Notes: generated from the sequence alone by a model not told the origin. Shown: positions 27,832 through 35,552, counted from the first letter of the stretch. The stretch: DNA of 64,000 bases from Mycolicibacterium sp. ND9-15 (GCF_035918395.1 NZ_CP142362.1:2207501-2271500), one strand, 5' to 3'. A program made the numbers and translations.

Positions 27832-28005
27832 TCAGCTCTTCTTGGATCCGGCGGACTTCTTACCGCCGCCGGAATTTTTGCCACCACGGCTGGACGAGCC
27901 CGGCGAGTTTGCGATCGCCGCTGCGCGCGGTTTGCTCATGCCCTTCTTGCGCAAACCCTCGTACTGTTTGTCGTTCTTGACGCTGGAACCGTGATCTTTC
28001 GCCAT
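27832..28005 (-). CDS. DUF7218-family small basic protein
   Basis: A 57-residue basic protein: MAKDHGSSVKNDKQYEGLRKKG, then MSKPRAAAIANSPGSSSRGG and a Lys/Gly/Ser tail (KNSGGGKKSAGSKKS). The N-terminus matches the small DUF7218 proteins of actinobacteria, whose tails are Lys/Gly-rich and probably bind nucleic acid. The ATG at 28005 follows an excellent AAGGAGG. A SigF-like promoter is seen 30 bp upstream, which would fit a general-stress protein. It is the last gene of the leftward stress cluster. Confidence 0.75.
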   Translation of the reverse strand: MAKDHGSSVKNDKQYEGLRKKGMSKPRAAAIANSPGSSSRGGKNSGGGKKSAGSKKS

Positions 28006-28034
28006 CGTTTCCTCCTTGGTCGCGTGGATAGGAG

Positions 28035-28061
28035 ATACCCGCATCCCGGCCCGAAGAATCC
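28035..28061 (-). promoter_or_regulatory. SigF-like promoter of the DUF7218 gene
   Basis: On the minus strand GGATT (28057-28061), 16 bp, GGGTAT (28035-28040) matches the SigF pattern GGTTT-N16-GGGTAT with one mismatch in the -35. The start codon follows about 30 bp later. Confidence 0.45.
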
Positions 28062-28130
28062 GCGAGCGTCCGTGTTTGTGCAGCGGCACGCCGGTTTCAG
28101 CTGACATTTTGCGGCCGCTCGCGGCCGGTG
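28057..28130. repeat. 74-nt palindromic intergenic repeat, copy 1
   Basis: Arms CCGCGAGCG (near 28060) and CGCTCGCGG (near 28117-28125), extended by CCG/CGG after one mismatch, can form a strong hairpin. About 80 percent of the 74 bases are shared with the copy at 35630-35703, including the inner CAGCGRCACGCCG. It lies between the cupin and DUF7218 genes and overlaps the -35 of the latter. Confidence 0.75.
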
Positions 28131-28176
28131 GGTCAGCGGTCTGCAGGAACACGGCGTGCAATTACCGCATCCGAAG

Positions 28177-28608
28177 TCACTCCCCCACAGTGGCTATCGG
28201 ATCGGCAGGCACCCGCAGGTGCTTGCGCGCTTCGAGTTCAGCGTTGTCGACGAGCACCAACATCGGTTGTCCCGGAACGCAGAGCATCGTCACGGTGAAG
28301 CGGCACCTCATGTCGTCGCGGTTGTTGGCGTCGGAGTAGTGGACGACGTCGCCGCCGGGTTCCCAGAACGCCTCGCCGGCCCGGATCACACGCGGCGGTT
28401 GCCCTTCGAGTTCGAACAGCATCTCCCCTTCCAGCACATAGCCGAAGGCGGGGCCGCCGGGATGCCGGTGCGGCGGCGCGCCCGCGCTCCCCGGGGGGTA
28501 GTCGACAACGACCGTCATCGCATGCGCACCTTCGGGGATGAACGGCGGCTGCACTTCCTGCACAACCGTCAACGCGTTTTCCCAGGACATGTCGTAGCTT
28601 TTCGTCAT
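28177..28608 (-). CDS. Cupin-domain protein
   Basis: A 143-residue single-domain cupin. The first metal-binding motif is GSAGAPPHRHPGGPAFGYVLEGEMLFELEG (two His of HxH and a later Glu), and the second is EPGGDVVHYSDANN. The family binds a metal and has roles from dioxygenase to sugar isomerase; the small size leaves the reaction open. The ATG at 28608 is preceded by AGGAGATAAC. It lies 28 bp downstream of the SDR gene and is the third gene of the ECF sigma operon. Confidence 0.8.
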   Translation of the reverse strand: MTKSYDMSWENALTVVQEVQPPFIPEGAHAMTVVVDYPPGSAGAPPHRHPGGPAFGYVLEGEMLFELEGQPPRVIRAGEAFWEPGGDVVHYSDANNRDDMRCRFTVTMLCVPGQPMLVLVDNAELEARKHLRVPADPIATVGE

Positions 28609-28636
28609 TGTTATCTCCTTCTGTTGCTCAGACCGC

Positions 28637-29350
28637 CTAGCCGGCGCCATCGGCGTGCAGCACCGAACCGGTGATGAAGCTCGCGCGCGGCGAGGCGAGG
28701 AACAGCACCGCTTCCGCGATCTCCTGCGGTCGCGCGGTGCGGCCCAGCGGTAGCGAGCGGCCGAGTTCCTCGTTGGTCTCGCCCCATTCCGCCTCGACGC
28801 CTTCGGTTTTCGTGGGTCCCGGCGCGACGCTGTTGACGCGGACGCCGCCGGGCCCGAACTCGGCGGCCCAGGTACGGGTGAGCGACTCCACGGCCGCCTT
28901 GGACGCGCTGTACACGCCCGCCCCCGGCACACCCTTCGACGCGACCATCGTGGTGACGTTGACGATCGCTCCGTGGCCGCGCTCGAGCATCCCGGATACC
29001 AGGCCTGCGGCCAGGAAGTACAAGCCGCGAACGTTGGTGTCGAAGGTCCGCTCGAACGCGCCGAGCTGCTGGTCGACGGTCAGCGCCGCCGGGAAGCTGG
29101 CGGCGTTGTTGACCAGGATGTCGACGGCACCTGCCTCGTCGAGTAAAGCCTGCACCGATTCCGTGTTCGAAAGGTCGGCCTGGACGAATCGCACGTTGCC
29201 GTCGGCTCCGGCTGCCGCGTGCTTGCCCCGCTCGGGATCCCGCCCCGTGACGATGACCGTGGCGCCTTCTCGCGCGAACAGCCGCGCACACGCCAGGCCG
29301 ATGCCTGCGGTTCCTCCAGTGATCAGAGCGTTCTGGTATGCCAATTCCAT
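28637..29350 (-). CDS. SDR-family oxidoreductase
   Basis: A 237-residue classical short-chain dehydrogenase. The cofactor motif is ALITGGTAGIGLACARLF (TGxxxGIG, residues 10-18), the NNAG-type motif is ILVNNAASF, and the catalytic tetrad includes VYSASKAAVESL (YxxxK). RDPERGK after strand 2 suggests NADP preference. The ATG at 29350 follows AGGAGGCCGCA. It is 14 bp downstream of the sigma factor gene, so it is probably co-transcribed with it and belongs to its stress response. The substrate is unknown. Confidence 0.88.
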   Translation of the reverse strand: MELAYQNALITGGTAGIGLACARLFAREGATVIVTGRDPERGKHAAAGADGNVRFVQADLSNTESVQALLDEAGAVDILVNNAASFPAALTVDQQLGAFERTFDTNVRGLYFLAAGLVSGMLERGHGAIVNVTTMVASKGVPGAGVYSASKAAVESLTRTWAAEFGPGGVRVNSVAPGPTKTEGVEAEWGETNEELGRSLPLGRTARPQEIAEAVLFLASPRASFITGSVLHADGAG

Positions 29351-29364
29351 TGCGGCCTCCTGTG

Positions 29365-29973
29365 TTACGCGATGCAGTCTTCGATGGCTTCGGAGCGATC
29401 TTGGGAAAGGTGCGCCAGCGCGATTCGCAACCGCTTCCTGGCCCGGGACGCACGTGACATCGCGGTGCCCACCGGAATGCCGAGAATTTCCGCGGTTTCG
29501 GCGTAGGTGTAGCCCTCGACGTCGGCGTAGAACAGGACCTCGCCGAAGCCGTCGGGCATCGCGGCCATCGCAGCCGTGATGTCGCTGTCGGGTAGGAGGT
29601 CCAGCACTTCGGTCTCGGCCGAACGCAGCCCGCGGGGTTGGCGGGCAGCGCTATCGAGCAAGTCGTGTTCGGTGATGTCGTCGGCCGCAACCTCGTCAAC
29701 GCGACGCTGTTTGGCTCGATGGGCGCTCACCCACCGGTTGTAGAGGATGCGGAACAACCACGCCTTGATGTTGCTGCCCTGTTGGAACGAGGCGAAGCCG
29801 GCGTAGGCGTGCAGAAAGGTGTCCTGCAGCAGGTCCTCGGCGTCGGCGTCGTTGCGGACGAGTCGGCGCGCGCCGCGGGCAAGCACGCCGAACAGCGGGC
29901 CGGCCTCGCGCGAGAACCGCTCGGCGAGCTCCGGGTCCGGTGTGGTCCGCGCGGGAAGGGCGGTGACGGTCAT
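29365..29973 (-). CDS. ECF RNA polymerase sigma factor (SigH-like group), orphan
   Basis: A 202-residue ECF sigma factor. Region 2 reads DAEDLLQDTFLHAYAGFASFQQGSNIKAWLFRILYNRW, and region 4 reads VLFYADVEGYTYAETAEILGIPVGTAMSRASRARKRLR, both typical of the SigH/SigR (oxidative stress) group. That group is normally paired with a downstream zinc anti-sigma factor; here the next gene is an SDR, so no anti-sigma is visible. The ATG at 29973 has GAGGAGAT upstream. A 27-bp box shared with the nitroreductase promoter lies 61-87 bp upstream, consistent with autoregulation or a shared activator. Confidence 0.9.
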   Translation of the reverse strand: MTVTALPARTTPDPELAERFSREAGPLFGVLARGARRLVRNDADAEDLLQDTFLHAYAGFASFQQGSNIKAWLFRILYNRWVSAHRAKQRRVDEVAADDITEHDLLDSAARQPRGLRSAETEVLDLLPDSDITAAMAAMPDGFGEVLFYADVEGYTYAETAEILGIPVGTAMSRASRARKRLRIALAHLSQDRSEAIEDCIA

Positions 29974-30033
29974 GATCAGATCTCCTCGAGTCGCAGGTGT
30001 TACAACTCACGCTCGCGCAAACCGGCTGAAAGC

Positions 30034-30060
30034 GGACCCTTGAAAACCCGTAGTCCGTCA
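30034..30060 (-). promoter_or_regulatory. Shared 27-bp box upstream of the ECF sigma gene (copy 1)
   Basis: Read on the minus strand the core is GACTACGGGTTTTCAAGGGT. 23 of 27 bases match the copy at 31841-31867 before the nitroreductase gene. A GTTT element follows about 20 bp downstream in both. Here the half box CCGTAGTCCGT is also repeated in tandem at 30048-30058 and 30062-30072 (14-bp period). Confidence 0.6.
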
Positions 30061-30164
30061 TCCGTAGTCCGTGGTGGTTAGGTGGTTACGCCGTCGAGCG
30101 TGCGATCACTGCGAAAATGGGCGCTGATTCTCGCACTGACCGCACGTTCGGCGCGGGACGGCTA

Positions 30165-30180
30165 GGGCGTGTCTGACAAA
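30165..30180 (+). repeat. Left terminal inverted repeat of the IS
   Basis: GGGCGTGTCTGACAAA; pairs with 31091-31106 with one mismatch. Confidence 0.85.
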
Positions 30181-30211
30181 GGTTTTGGGTGCTGTGCCTG
30201 AAGCTTGAGGG

Positions 30212-30607
30212 ATGTCGCGATTCGAGTTGTTGTCCGATGCCCAGTGGGCGTTGATCGAGGATCTGTTGCCAGTGCGGACGGGCAAGCGGGGCAGGCCTTT
30301 CCAGAATGCCCGCTCGATGGTGGAGGGGATCATCTATCGGTATCGGTGTGGAATCGCCTGGCGTGATGTTCCCGAGGCGTTTGGGCCGTGGCAGTCGATC
30401 TGGACCTGGCATCGACGGATGAGTGCCGATGGCACCTGGGACAGCGTGTTGGCGCGGTTGCTAGCCGCCGCCGAGGAGGCCGGGATCATCGATTGGGCGG
30501 TGGCCGTGGATTCCACGATTGCGCGCGCCCATCAGCACGCCACGAACGTCACCCGCCACACAGGGGGCTGGGTCGAATTACACGAATCCGGGCGTCGAGC
30601 CGGCTGA
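30212..30607 (+). CDS. IS5-family transposase, N-terminal frame (OrfA)
   Basis: A 131-residue frame with the DUF4096-like N-terminal DNA-binding part (MSRFELLSDAQWALIEDLLPV, RGRPFQNARSMVEGIIYRYRCGIAWRDVPEAFGPWQSIWTWHRRM) and the first catalytic aspartate in WAVAVDSTIARAHQHA. It ends shortly after, and the rest of the transposase continues in the frame one base later (30519-31109). IS427-group elements normally make the full enzyme by frameshift. A run of five G (30563-30567) lies in the overlap and could be the slip site. Confidence 0.88.
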   Translation: MSRFELLSDAQWALIEDLLPVRTGKRGRPFQNARSMVEGIIYRYRCGIAWRDVPEAFGPWQSIWTWHRRMSADGTWDSVLARLLAAAEEAGIIDWAVAVDSTIARAHQHATNVTRHTGGWVELHESGRRAG

Positions 30608-31109
30608 CCACGGTATCGGTCGCTCACGCGGCGGGCTGACCAGCAAGATCCATCACCTCGTCGACGGCCGAGGACGACCCATGGTGGTGCTTGTGGGCCC
30701 TGGCCAAGCCCACGACGGGCCGGTGTTCGAGCATTTGCTCGCGCACTTGAAAGTGGACCGCCGCCGCGGTGGCCGAGCGCGTACTCGTCCCGATCGCGTC
30801 CGCGGGGATCGGGCCTATTCCAGCCGCGTGACCCGCACTCGACTCCGCCGGCGCCGGATCGGCGCAGTGATTCCCGAACCGTCCGATCAGATCGCCCACC
30901 GCAAGCGGCGAGGATCGCGCGGCGGACGACCACCGGCTTTCGACGCCGAGGATTACAAGGGCCGCAACGTCGTTGAACGCAACTTCAACGTCGTTAAGCA
31001 ATGGCGCGGATTGGCCACCCGCTACGACAAACTCGCCATCGTCTACCGCGGCGCAGCAGTCCTACGCGCCATCACCCTCTGGCTACCCCATTTATCAGAC
31101 ACGCCCTAG
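30519..31109 (+). CDS. IS5-family transposase, C-terminal frame (OrfB)
   Basis: The second frame carries the rest of the DDE domain: GVEPADHGIGRSRGGLTSKIHHLVDGRGRPM, the second aspartate in VRGDRAYSS, and the catalytic glutamate in GRNVVERNFNVVKQWRGLATRYDK. The first residues of this frame (30519 to about 30590) are probably not used; the product would be an OrfA-OrfB fusion of about 260 residues. The stop codon TAG at 31107-31109 consists of the duplicated target TA plus the next flanking base, so the element borrows its stop codon from the target. Confidence 0.85.
   Translation: MRAPISTPRTSPATQGAGSNYTNPGVEPADHGIGRSRGGLTSKIHHLVDGRGRPMVVLVGPGQAHDGPVFEHLLAHLKVDRRRGGRARTRPDRVRGDRAYSSRVTRTRLRRRRIGAVIPEPSDQIAHRKRRGSRGGRPPAFDAEDYKGRNVVERNFNVVKQWRGLATRYDKLAIVYRGAAVLRAITLWLPHLSDTP
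31091..31106 (-). repeat. Right terminal inverted repeat of the IS
   Basis: Complement reads GGGCGTGTCTGATAAA; one mismatch to the left repeat. Its terminal base forms the G of the nitroreductase stop codon. Confidence 0.85.
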
Positions 31110-31771
31110 TCGCCTATGAAGGTGACCGTCTCCTCGAGTGGGGCCCGCCCGGTTCGCACATAGCCGACGGAGGAATCCTCGTAGCCGATCGACATGCCGC
31201 AGAAAAGCATGAGCTCGTCCGGCGGTTGCACGATGTCGGCGACCGTCTTGCGGACCTGAGACCACGCCATCTGCGGGCAACTGTGCAGCCCTTCGTCGCG
31301 CAGCAGCAACATCACGGACTGCAGGTACATTCCGACGTCCGCCCACTGCGGCCTTCCCAGGTCGCGGTCGATGTAGCAGAACAGGGCGGCGGGCGCGCCG
31401 AAGCAGTCCCAGTTGGCGATCGCCGCGCGCTGGCGGGCCTCCCAGTCGTCGCGCGCGATGCCGAGCGCGCTGTAGCGCTCCCTGCCGAACTGTGCTCTGC
31501 GCTCGCTGTACGGAGGCTTCAACTCGGTCGGGTACAGCTCGAATTCGCGTTCGTCCCAGGGGTCACCGGCCGCCGCACGAGTGGTGGCGAGCTTCTTGAG
31601 CCGCTCCAGCGGTTCCCCGGTGACGACATAGATGCGCCACGGTTGCAGGTTCGACCCCGACGGCGACCACGCCGCCGCAGCGAGCACCCGCCGCAGGACG
31701 TCTTCGGGGACGGGTCCGTCGGTGAATCCGCGCACCGCGCGCCTGCTGGTGACTGCGTCGTAGACGTTCAT
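31106..31771 (-). CDS. Nitroreductase-family FMN oxidoreductase
   Basis: A 221-residue nitroreductase: MNVYDAVTSRRAVRGFTDGPVPEDVLRRVLAAAAWSPSGSNLQPWRIYVVTG (FMN phosphate-binding RRAVR and SGSNLQPW), a middle WADVGMYLQSVMLLLRDEGLHSCPQ, and an end GYEDSSVGYVRTGRAPLEETVTFIGD. These enzymes use NAD(P)H to reduce nitro groups, quinones or enones. The ATG at 31771 follows GGAGGCAGGCC. The stop codon TAG is split over the IS insertion point, but the protein end is unchanged. The 27-bp box at 31841-31867 links its promoter to that of the ECF sigma gene. Confidence 0.9.
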   Translation of the reverse strand: MNVYDAVTSRRAVRGFTDGPVPEDVLRRVLAAAAWSPSGSNLQPWRIYVVTGEPLERLKKLATTRAAAGDPWDEREFELYPTELKPPYSERRAQFGRERYSALGIARDDWEARQRAAIANWDCFGAPAALFCYIDRDLGRPQWADVGMYLQSVMLLLRDEGLHSCPQMAWSQVRKTVADIVQPPDELMLFCGMSIGYEDSSVGYVRTGRAPLEETVTFIGD

Positions 31772-31840
31772 CGCTGGCCTGCCTCCTGATCGCAGCCTCG
31801 TTGGCTGCTACCTAGAGCCTCCCGATAAACGAACACCCTC

Positions 31841-31867
31841 GAACCCTGGAAAGCCCGTAGTCTGTCA
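31841..31867 (-). promoter_or_regulatory. Shared 27-bp box upstream of the nitroreductase gene (copy 2)
   Basis: Minus-strand core GACTACGGGCTTTCCAGGGT, 23/27 identical to copy 1 at 30034-30060. It lies 70-96 bp before the nitroreductase ATG, a distance similar to copy 1 and its gene. CGTTTA follows 20 bp downstream. Confidence 0.6.
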
Positions 31868-31890
31868 GGGTTTACGAAGCCTGCGCAGAA

Positions 31891-34689
31891 TCAGCCTGCC
31901 CACGTAAGGGTGCGAAGCTGCCGTCGCGAGGTGATCCCGAGCTTGACGAACACCTTGCGTAGATGCCACTCGACGGTGTGGGTGCTGATGAACAGTTGGG
32001 CGCCGATCTCCTGATTCGTCAGACCCTCGGCGGCGAGACCGGCGATCTGCGCTTCCTGAGCCGTCAACTCCCCGCCGCCCGCGCTCGACTGCTGTCGGCG
32101 CACCTTCTCTCCGGTGGCCACCAATTCGCGGCGCGCGCGTTCAGCGAAGGCCTGTGCGCCGATCCGGCTGAAAGTCTCGTGCGCTTCCGTGAGTTCACGT
32201 CGTGCGTCCACGCGCCGGTTGCCGCGTCGCAGCCATTCGCCGTACAGGAGTCGAGTCCGCGCCAGGTGCACGACGATCTGGGCGCGGCGCAGCCGTTGGA
32301 TGGCTTCGGTGAAGAGGCGGTCCGCCTCGTCGCCGTCGGCCAGCATCGCCTGCGCATTGGCCAGTGCGCCCAGACCCCAATCGGTGCCGCTGGTACCCGC
32401 CCGCTCCGCGAGCCGGTCGACAGCGCGCCTGGCCGTATCATCGGCCCCGGTGCGTGTCGCCGCCTCGACGAGCTCGAACAGGCACCACCCGTGAATTCCG
32501 AAGTCGTCGTAGTCACATGCGGCTCGGGCAGCAGCGAACGCTTCCTCGTAGCGGCCGAGGCCGTTGTACAACACCGCGGTGGCGTAGCCCGTCAGCCCGA
32601 GCAGCCGCCCCTCGCCCCTGGCCGCCCCGTCCGCCGCGGCGCCTTCGAGCAGCCGGCCCGCCTCCGCGGCGTCGCCCCGCCATGCCGCCAGCAGCACCGA
32701 GTGGTACCGCACCGGAGAGTTCTGATCGGTGGCCGCGCTGATCGACGCGGCCTCTTCGAGAAGTTGTTCGGCCGTCGCGAATTCGCCTGTGATGGTGTGT
32801 ACGCCTGCGCGGTAGATGAGTGCTCGCGGCAGGCCGGCGAGTGCCCCGGTGGAGCGGGCCCAGCGCACCGTGGCGGTCGACAGTTTGAACAGGATCCGCT
32901 CGTCCCACAGTTCGTGAGCCGACGATTCCTGCAGGATCGCAAATCCCGGCACCTTCAGCCAACGTCCGACTACGCCGTCATCGGAGTCCGCCCGTTCACA
33001 CATCGCTTCGAGCGCCGCCCGCAACGCTGCACAACCGTGCCCGACCCCGCCTGTGATCCGTTCCGCTATTCCCTTGAGCAGATGGTCGATCGGGCGCGGC
33101 AGGTCCGAGACATCCTCCAATGCGGTTCGTGCATCCTCGGCGGCTTTCATGAGCGCATGACGATCCCCGAGGCGTCCTGCGTACATAAGTGCCGCGATCG
33201 CCTCGAGATAGCTCTCCCTCGACGAATATCCGTCGATGCCGTGCAGGCGGCGGGCGACATCCAGAAGCGGCGGCGCGGTCGCCGACAGTCGCGGCGCACC
33301 GGTTTCACCCGCCCTGCTGCGGACGAAGTCCATCTGCGCACGCAACCGCGCCACGAGAGCCTGCTGGACGTCCGACAGCGGGCCGAGTTCGGCTATTGCG
33401 AGCAACTCGTGCGCCGCCTCCGGTGCCGCGGCGTCACGTTTGGCGTGAGCAGCCGCCACCGCCCTGGCTCCGCGCAGCGCCGGATCAGACGTCAGCGCTG
33501 TGGCCCGTTCCAAAAACGTTGCCGCTGCCGCTATCCCGCCCCTCTTTTGCGCCCGCGCCGCCGAATCCTCCAACGCGGTGGCAATGGCCTCGTCGGGTCC
33601 GCTCGCCGCGTTGGCGGCGTGCCACGCCCGTCGGTCGGGATCGACCTCCGGATCGGTCGCAGCCGCCAGAGCCCGGTGGACGGCACGGCGGTCGCCCAGG
33701 TCGGCGGCGCGGTAAGCGGCCGAGCGGATCAGCGGATGGTGGAACCGCATCCGCGGACCGAACTCGATCAATCCGTCGGCTTCGGCGGGCGCGAGATCGC
33801 CGACCGCGATGCCCAATTGCGCTGCGGCGCGTAGGAACAGCGCGGCGTCGCCGATCGGTTCCGCGGCGGCGAGGAGCAGCAGCTGCCGGGTCGGACGCGG
33901 CAGCGACTGGATCCGGCCGACGAAGCCCTGTTCGACCGCCGCCGTCGAGGAGCGCTTACCCGAGATCCAGAACCCGCCCGACAGCTCGGTGGCCGACACG
34001 CTGCGCGGCACCTCGACGATGGCCAGCGGGATGCCGCGGGTCTCGGCGACGATGCGGTCGCGTACCCGCGGATCGATGGCGCCGAACATGACCGATTCCA
34101 ACAGCTCTCGGGCGTCGGTGTCGGACAGGCCCCCGATCGGCAACTCGGGCAGGCCGGCCAGCAGTTCGGGTTGGTCCCGGACGGCGAAGACGAGCGCGAC
34201 GGGTTCGGCGAGCAATCGCCGCGCGATGAAGCCGAGCGTTTGCACCGACACCTGGTCGAGCCACTGCGCGTCGTCGACGATGCAGAGCACGGGTTGTTCG
34301 TCGGCCGCCGCGGCCAGCACGCTCAATACCGCGAGGCCGACCAGAAAGCGGTCCGGCGTCTCGCCGATGCCGCGCCCGAAGGCGACGTCGAGGGCGTCGC
34401 GCTGGGGGCCGGGGATGGCATCGAGGTGAGCCATCAGAGGCGCACAGAGTTGCTGCAGGCCGGCGTAGGCGAGTTCCATGTCGGACTCGACCCCGGCGAC
34501 GTGCACGATGTTGAATCCGGAAGCCGCCTCGCAGACGTAGTCGAGCAGGGCGGTCTTGCCGACGCCTGCCTCGCCACGCAGGATCAGCATCTGGCTACTG
34601 CCGGATCGCACGGCCGAGACCAGGTTTCGCAGCGTCTCGCACTCGTGGGCACGGCCGCGGAGGCCTTGCGTTCCACCCTGACCTGACAT
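31891..34689 (-). CDS. LuxR-family transcriptional regulator, LAL type (AAA ATPase + TPR + HTH)
   Basis: A 932-residue large ATP-binding LuxR regulator. Near the N-terminus are Walker A (RGEAGVGKTALL) and Walker B (VLCIVDDAQWLD), with the ATPase lid and ETRGIPLAIVEVPR after them. The middle is a long helical repeat region of TPR type. The last 65 residues are the LuxR HTH: GELTAQEAQIAGLAAEGLTNQEIGAQLFISTHTVEWHLRKVFVKLG. LAL proteins such as MalT are activators switched on by a ligand and ATP. The ATG at 34689 is preferred to the GTG at 34698. Its neighbours downstream (nitroreductase, ECF cluster) are candidate targets. Confidence 0.9.
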   Translation of the reverse strand: MSGQGGTQGLRGRAHECETLRNLVSAVRSGSSQMLILRGEAGVGKTALLDYVCEAASGFNIVHVAGVESDMELAYAGLQQLCAPLMAHLDAIPGPQRDALDVAFGRGIGETPDRFLVGLAVLSVLAAAADEQPVLCIVDDAQWLDQVSVQTLGFIARRLLAEPVALVFAVRDQPELLAGLPELPIGGLSDTDARELLESVMFGAIDPRVRDRIVAETRGIPLAIVEVPRSVSATELSGGFWISGKRSSTAAVEQGFVGRIQSLPRPTRQLLLLAAAEPIGDAALFLRAAAQLGIAVGDLAPAEADGLIEFGPRMRFHHPLIRSAAYRAADLGDRRAVHRALAAATDPEVDPDRRAWHAANAASGPDEAIATALEDSAARAQKRGGIAAAATFLERATALTSDPALRGARAVAAAHAKRDAAAPEAAHELLAIAELGPLSDVQQALVARLRAQMDFVRSRAGETGAPRLSATAPPLLDVARRLHGIDGYSSRESYLEAIAALMYAGRLGDRHALMKAAEDARTALEDVSDLPRPIDHLLKGIAERITGGVGHGCAALRAALEAMCERADSDDGVVGRWLKVPGFAILQESSAHELWDERILFKLSTATVRWARSTGALAGLPRALIYRAGVHTITGEFATAEQLLEEAASISAATDQNSPVRYHSVLLAAWRGDAAEAGRLLEGAAADGAARGEGRLLGLTGYATAVLYNGLGRYEEAFAAARAACDYDDFGIHGWCLFELVEAATRTGADDTARRAVDRLAERAGTSGTDWGLGALANAQAMLADGDEADRLFTEAIQRLRRAQIVVHLARTRLLYGEWLRRGNRRVDARRELTEAHETFSRIGAQAFAERARRELVATGEKVRRQQSSAGGGELTAQEAQIAGLAAEGLTNQEIGAQLFISTHTVEWHLRKVFVKLGITSRRQLRTLTWAG

Positions 34690-34796
34690 TGACACCACCG
34701 CACGTGTTGGGTGGACCTCGACGGTCGCCGTCGACGAATGACCCCGGTCCGATCTTGAATCGTAGCGACCGATGCGGTGGTGGGTCTATGGTCCGG

Positions 34797-35552
34797 TCAG
34801 GCCCTGGCGGCCGCGTCGAGGATCCAGTCCTCGAACCGGGTATCGAAAAGGGTGGCCTCCGCACCGGGCACAAGCGTGCGCTCCCCGAGGTCGATGCCCC
34901 AGTACTTCGCGACGGGATCGGCAACGACCTGGCGGCTGTCGCCGCGGGTGGCCAGCGCACCGCGGATCAGGTCGGGCAGCAGGAACTCCACCGGTCCACC
35001 GATCTCGACGATGCGGTTCGCCGGCTCGTTCACCGCGGCGATGGCGAGCCCTTCCGCGACGTCTGCCGCGGCCATCGGCCGGAAGTACGCCGGCGGCATC
35101 CGCACCGTGTCACCTTCGGTGGCCGAGTCGGCCAGTGTCTGGAGGAACTCGAAGAACTGTGTCGCGTGCACGATCGTGTACGGGATCGGCCCGTCGCTGA
35201 TCAGCCGTTCCTGGTCGAGCTTGGCCTGGAAGTAACCGCTCTGCGGGGCCAGCTCATCGGTGCCGACGACCGACAGCGCGACGTGGTGGCCGACGCCGGC
35301 GTCCTTCTCCGCCATGAGCAGATTCGTGGTGGCCGTACGGAAGAACTCCTTGGCCGAGTCGTCGAGTCGCGGCGAGTTCGACACGTCGACGACTACCGCG
35401 GCGCCGCCGATGACCTCCCGCAGACCTTCGCCGGTGAAGGTGTTGACGCCGGTCGAGGGGGCGGCCGCGACCGCTTCGTGCCCGCGTTCGTCCAGGATCT
35501 GCACCAACTTCGAACCGATGAGGCCGGTTCCGCCGATGACGACGATCTTCAT
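34797..35552 (-). CDS. NmrA/SDR-like NAD(P)-binding protein
   Basis: A 251-residue atypical SDR. The N-terminus MKIVVIGGTGLIGSKLVQILDERGHEAVAAAPSTGVNTFTGEGL has the extended GxxGxxG motif of NmrA/NAD(P)H-binding proteins. The middle reads VALSVVGTDELAPQSGYFQAKLDQERLI, where the YxxxK is replaced by YFQAKLDQE, and FEFLQTLADSATEGDTVRMPPAYFRPMAAADVAEGLA is conserved. Such proteins either sense NAD(P) or reduce quinones (QOR2 type). The ATG at 35552 follows GGAAGGCTCATC. It is encoded just upstream of the LAL regulator on the same strand, 107 bp apart. Confidence 0.8.
   Translation of the reverse strand: MKIVVIGGTGLIGSKLVQILDERGHEAVAAAPSTGVNTFTGEGLREVIGGAAVVVDVSNSPRLDDSAKEFFRTATTNLLMAEKDAGVGHHVALSVVGTDELAPQSGYFQAKLDQERLISDGPIPYTIVHATQFFEFLQTLADSATEGDTVRMPPAYFRPMAAADVAEGLAIAAVNEPANRIVEIGGPVEFLLPDLIRGALATRGDSRQVVADPVAKYWGIDLGERTLVPGAEATLFDTRFEDWILDAAARA

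Larger units (their letters stand above)
30165..31106 (+). mobile_element. IS5-family (IS427 group) insertion sequence, intact ends
   Basis: A 942-bp element bounded by inverted repeats GGGCGTGTCTGACAAA (left) and the complement of TTTATCAGACACGCCC (right), 15 of 16 matching. TA flanks each end (30163-30164 and 31107-31108), a 2-bp target duplication within the site CTAG. It encodes a two-frame DDE transposase. It separates the nitroreductase gene from the ECF sigma gene; both are leftward and were about 190 bp apart before insertion. Confidence 0.9.

Noticed and set aside
30034..30072. DosR (dormancy) box before the ECF sigma gene
   Set aside because: GGACTA half sites look similar, but the second half of the DosR palindrome is missing, so I keep it as an unknown box.
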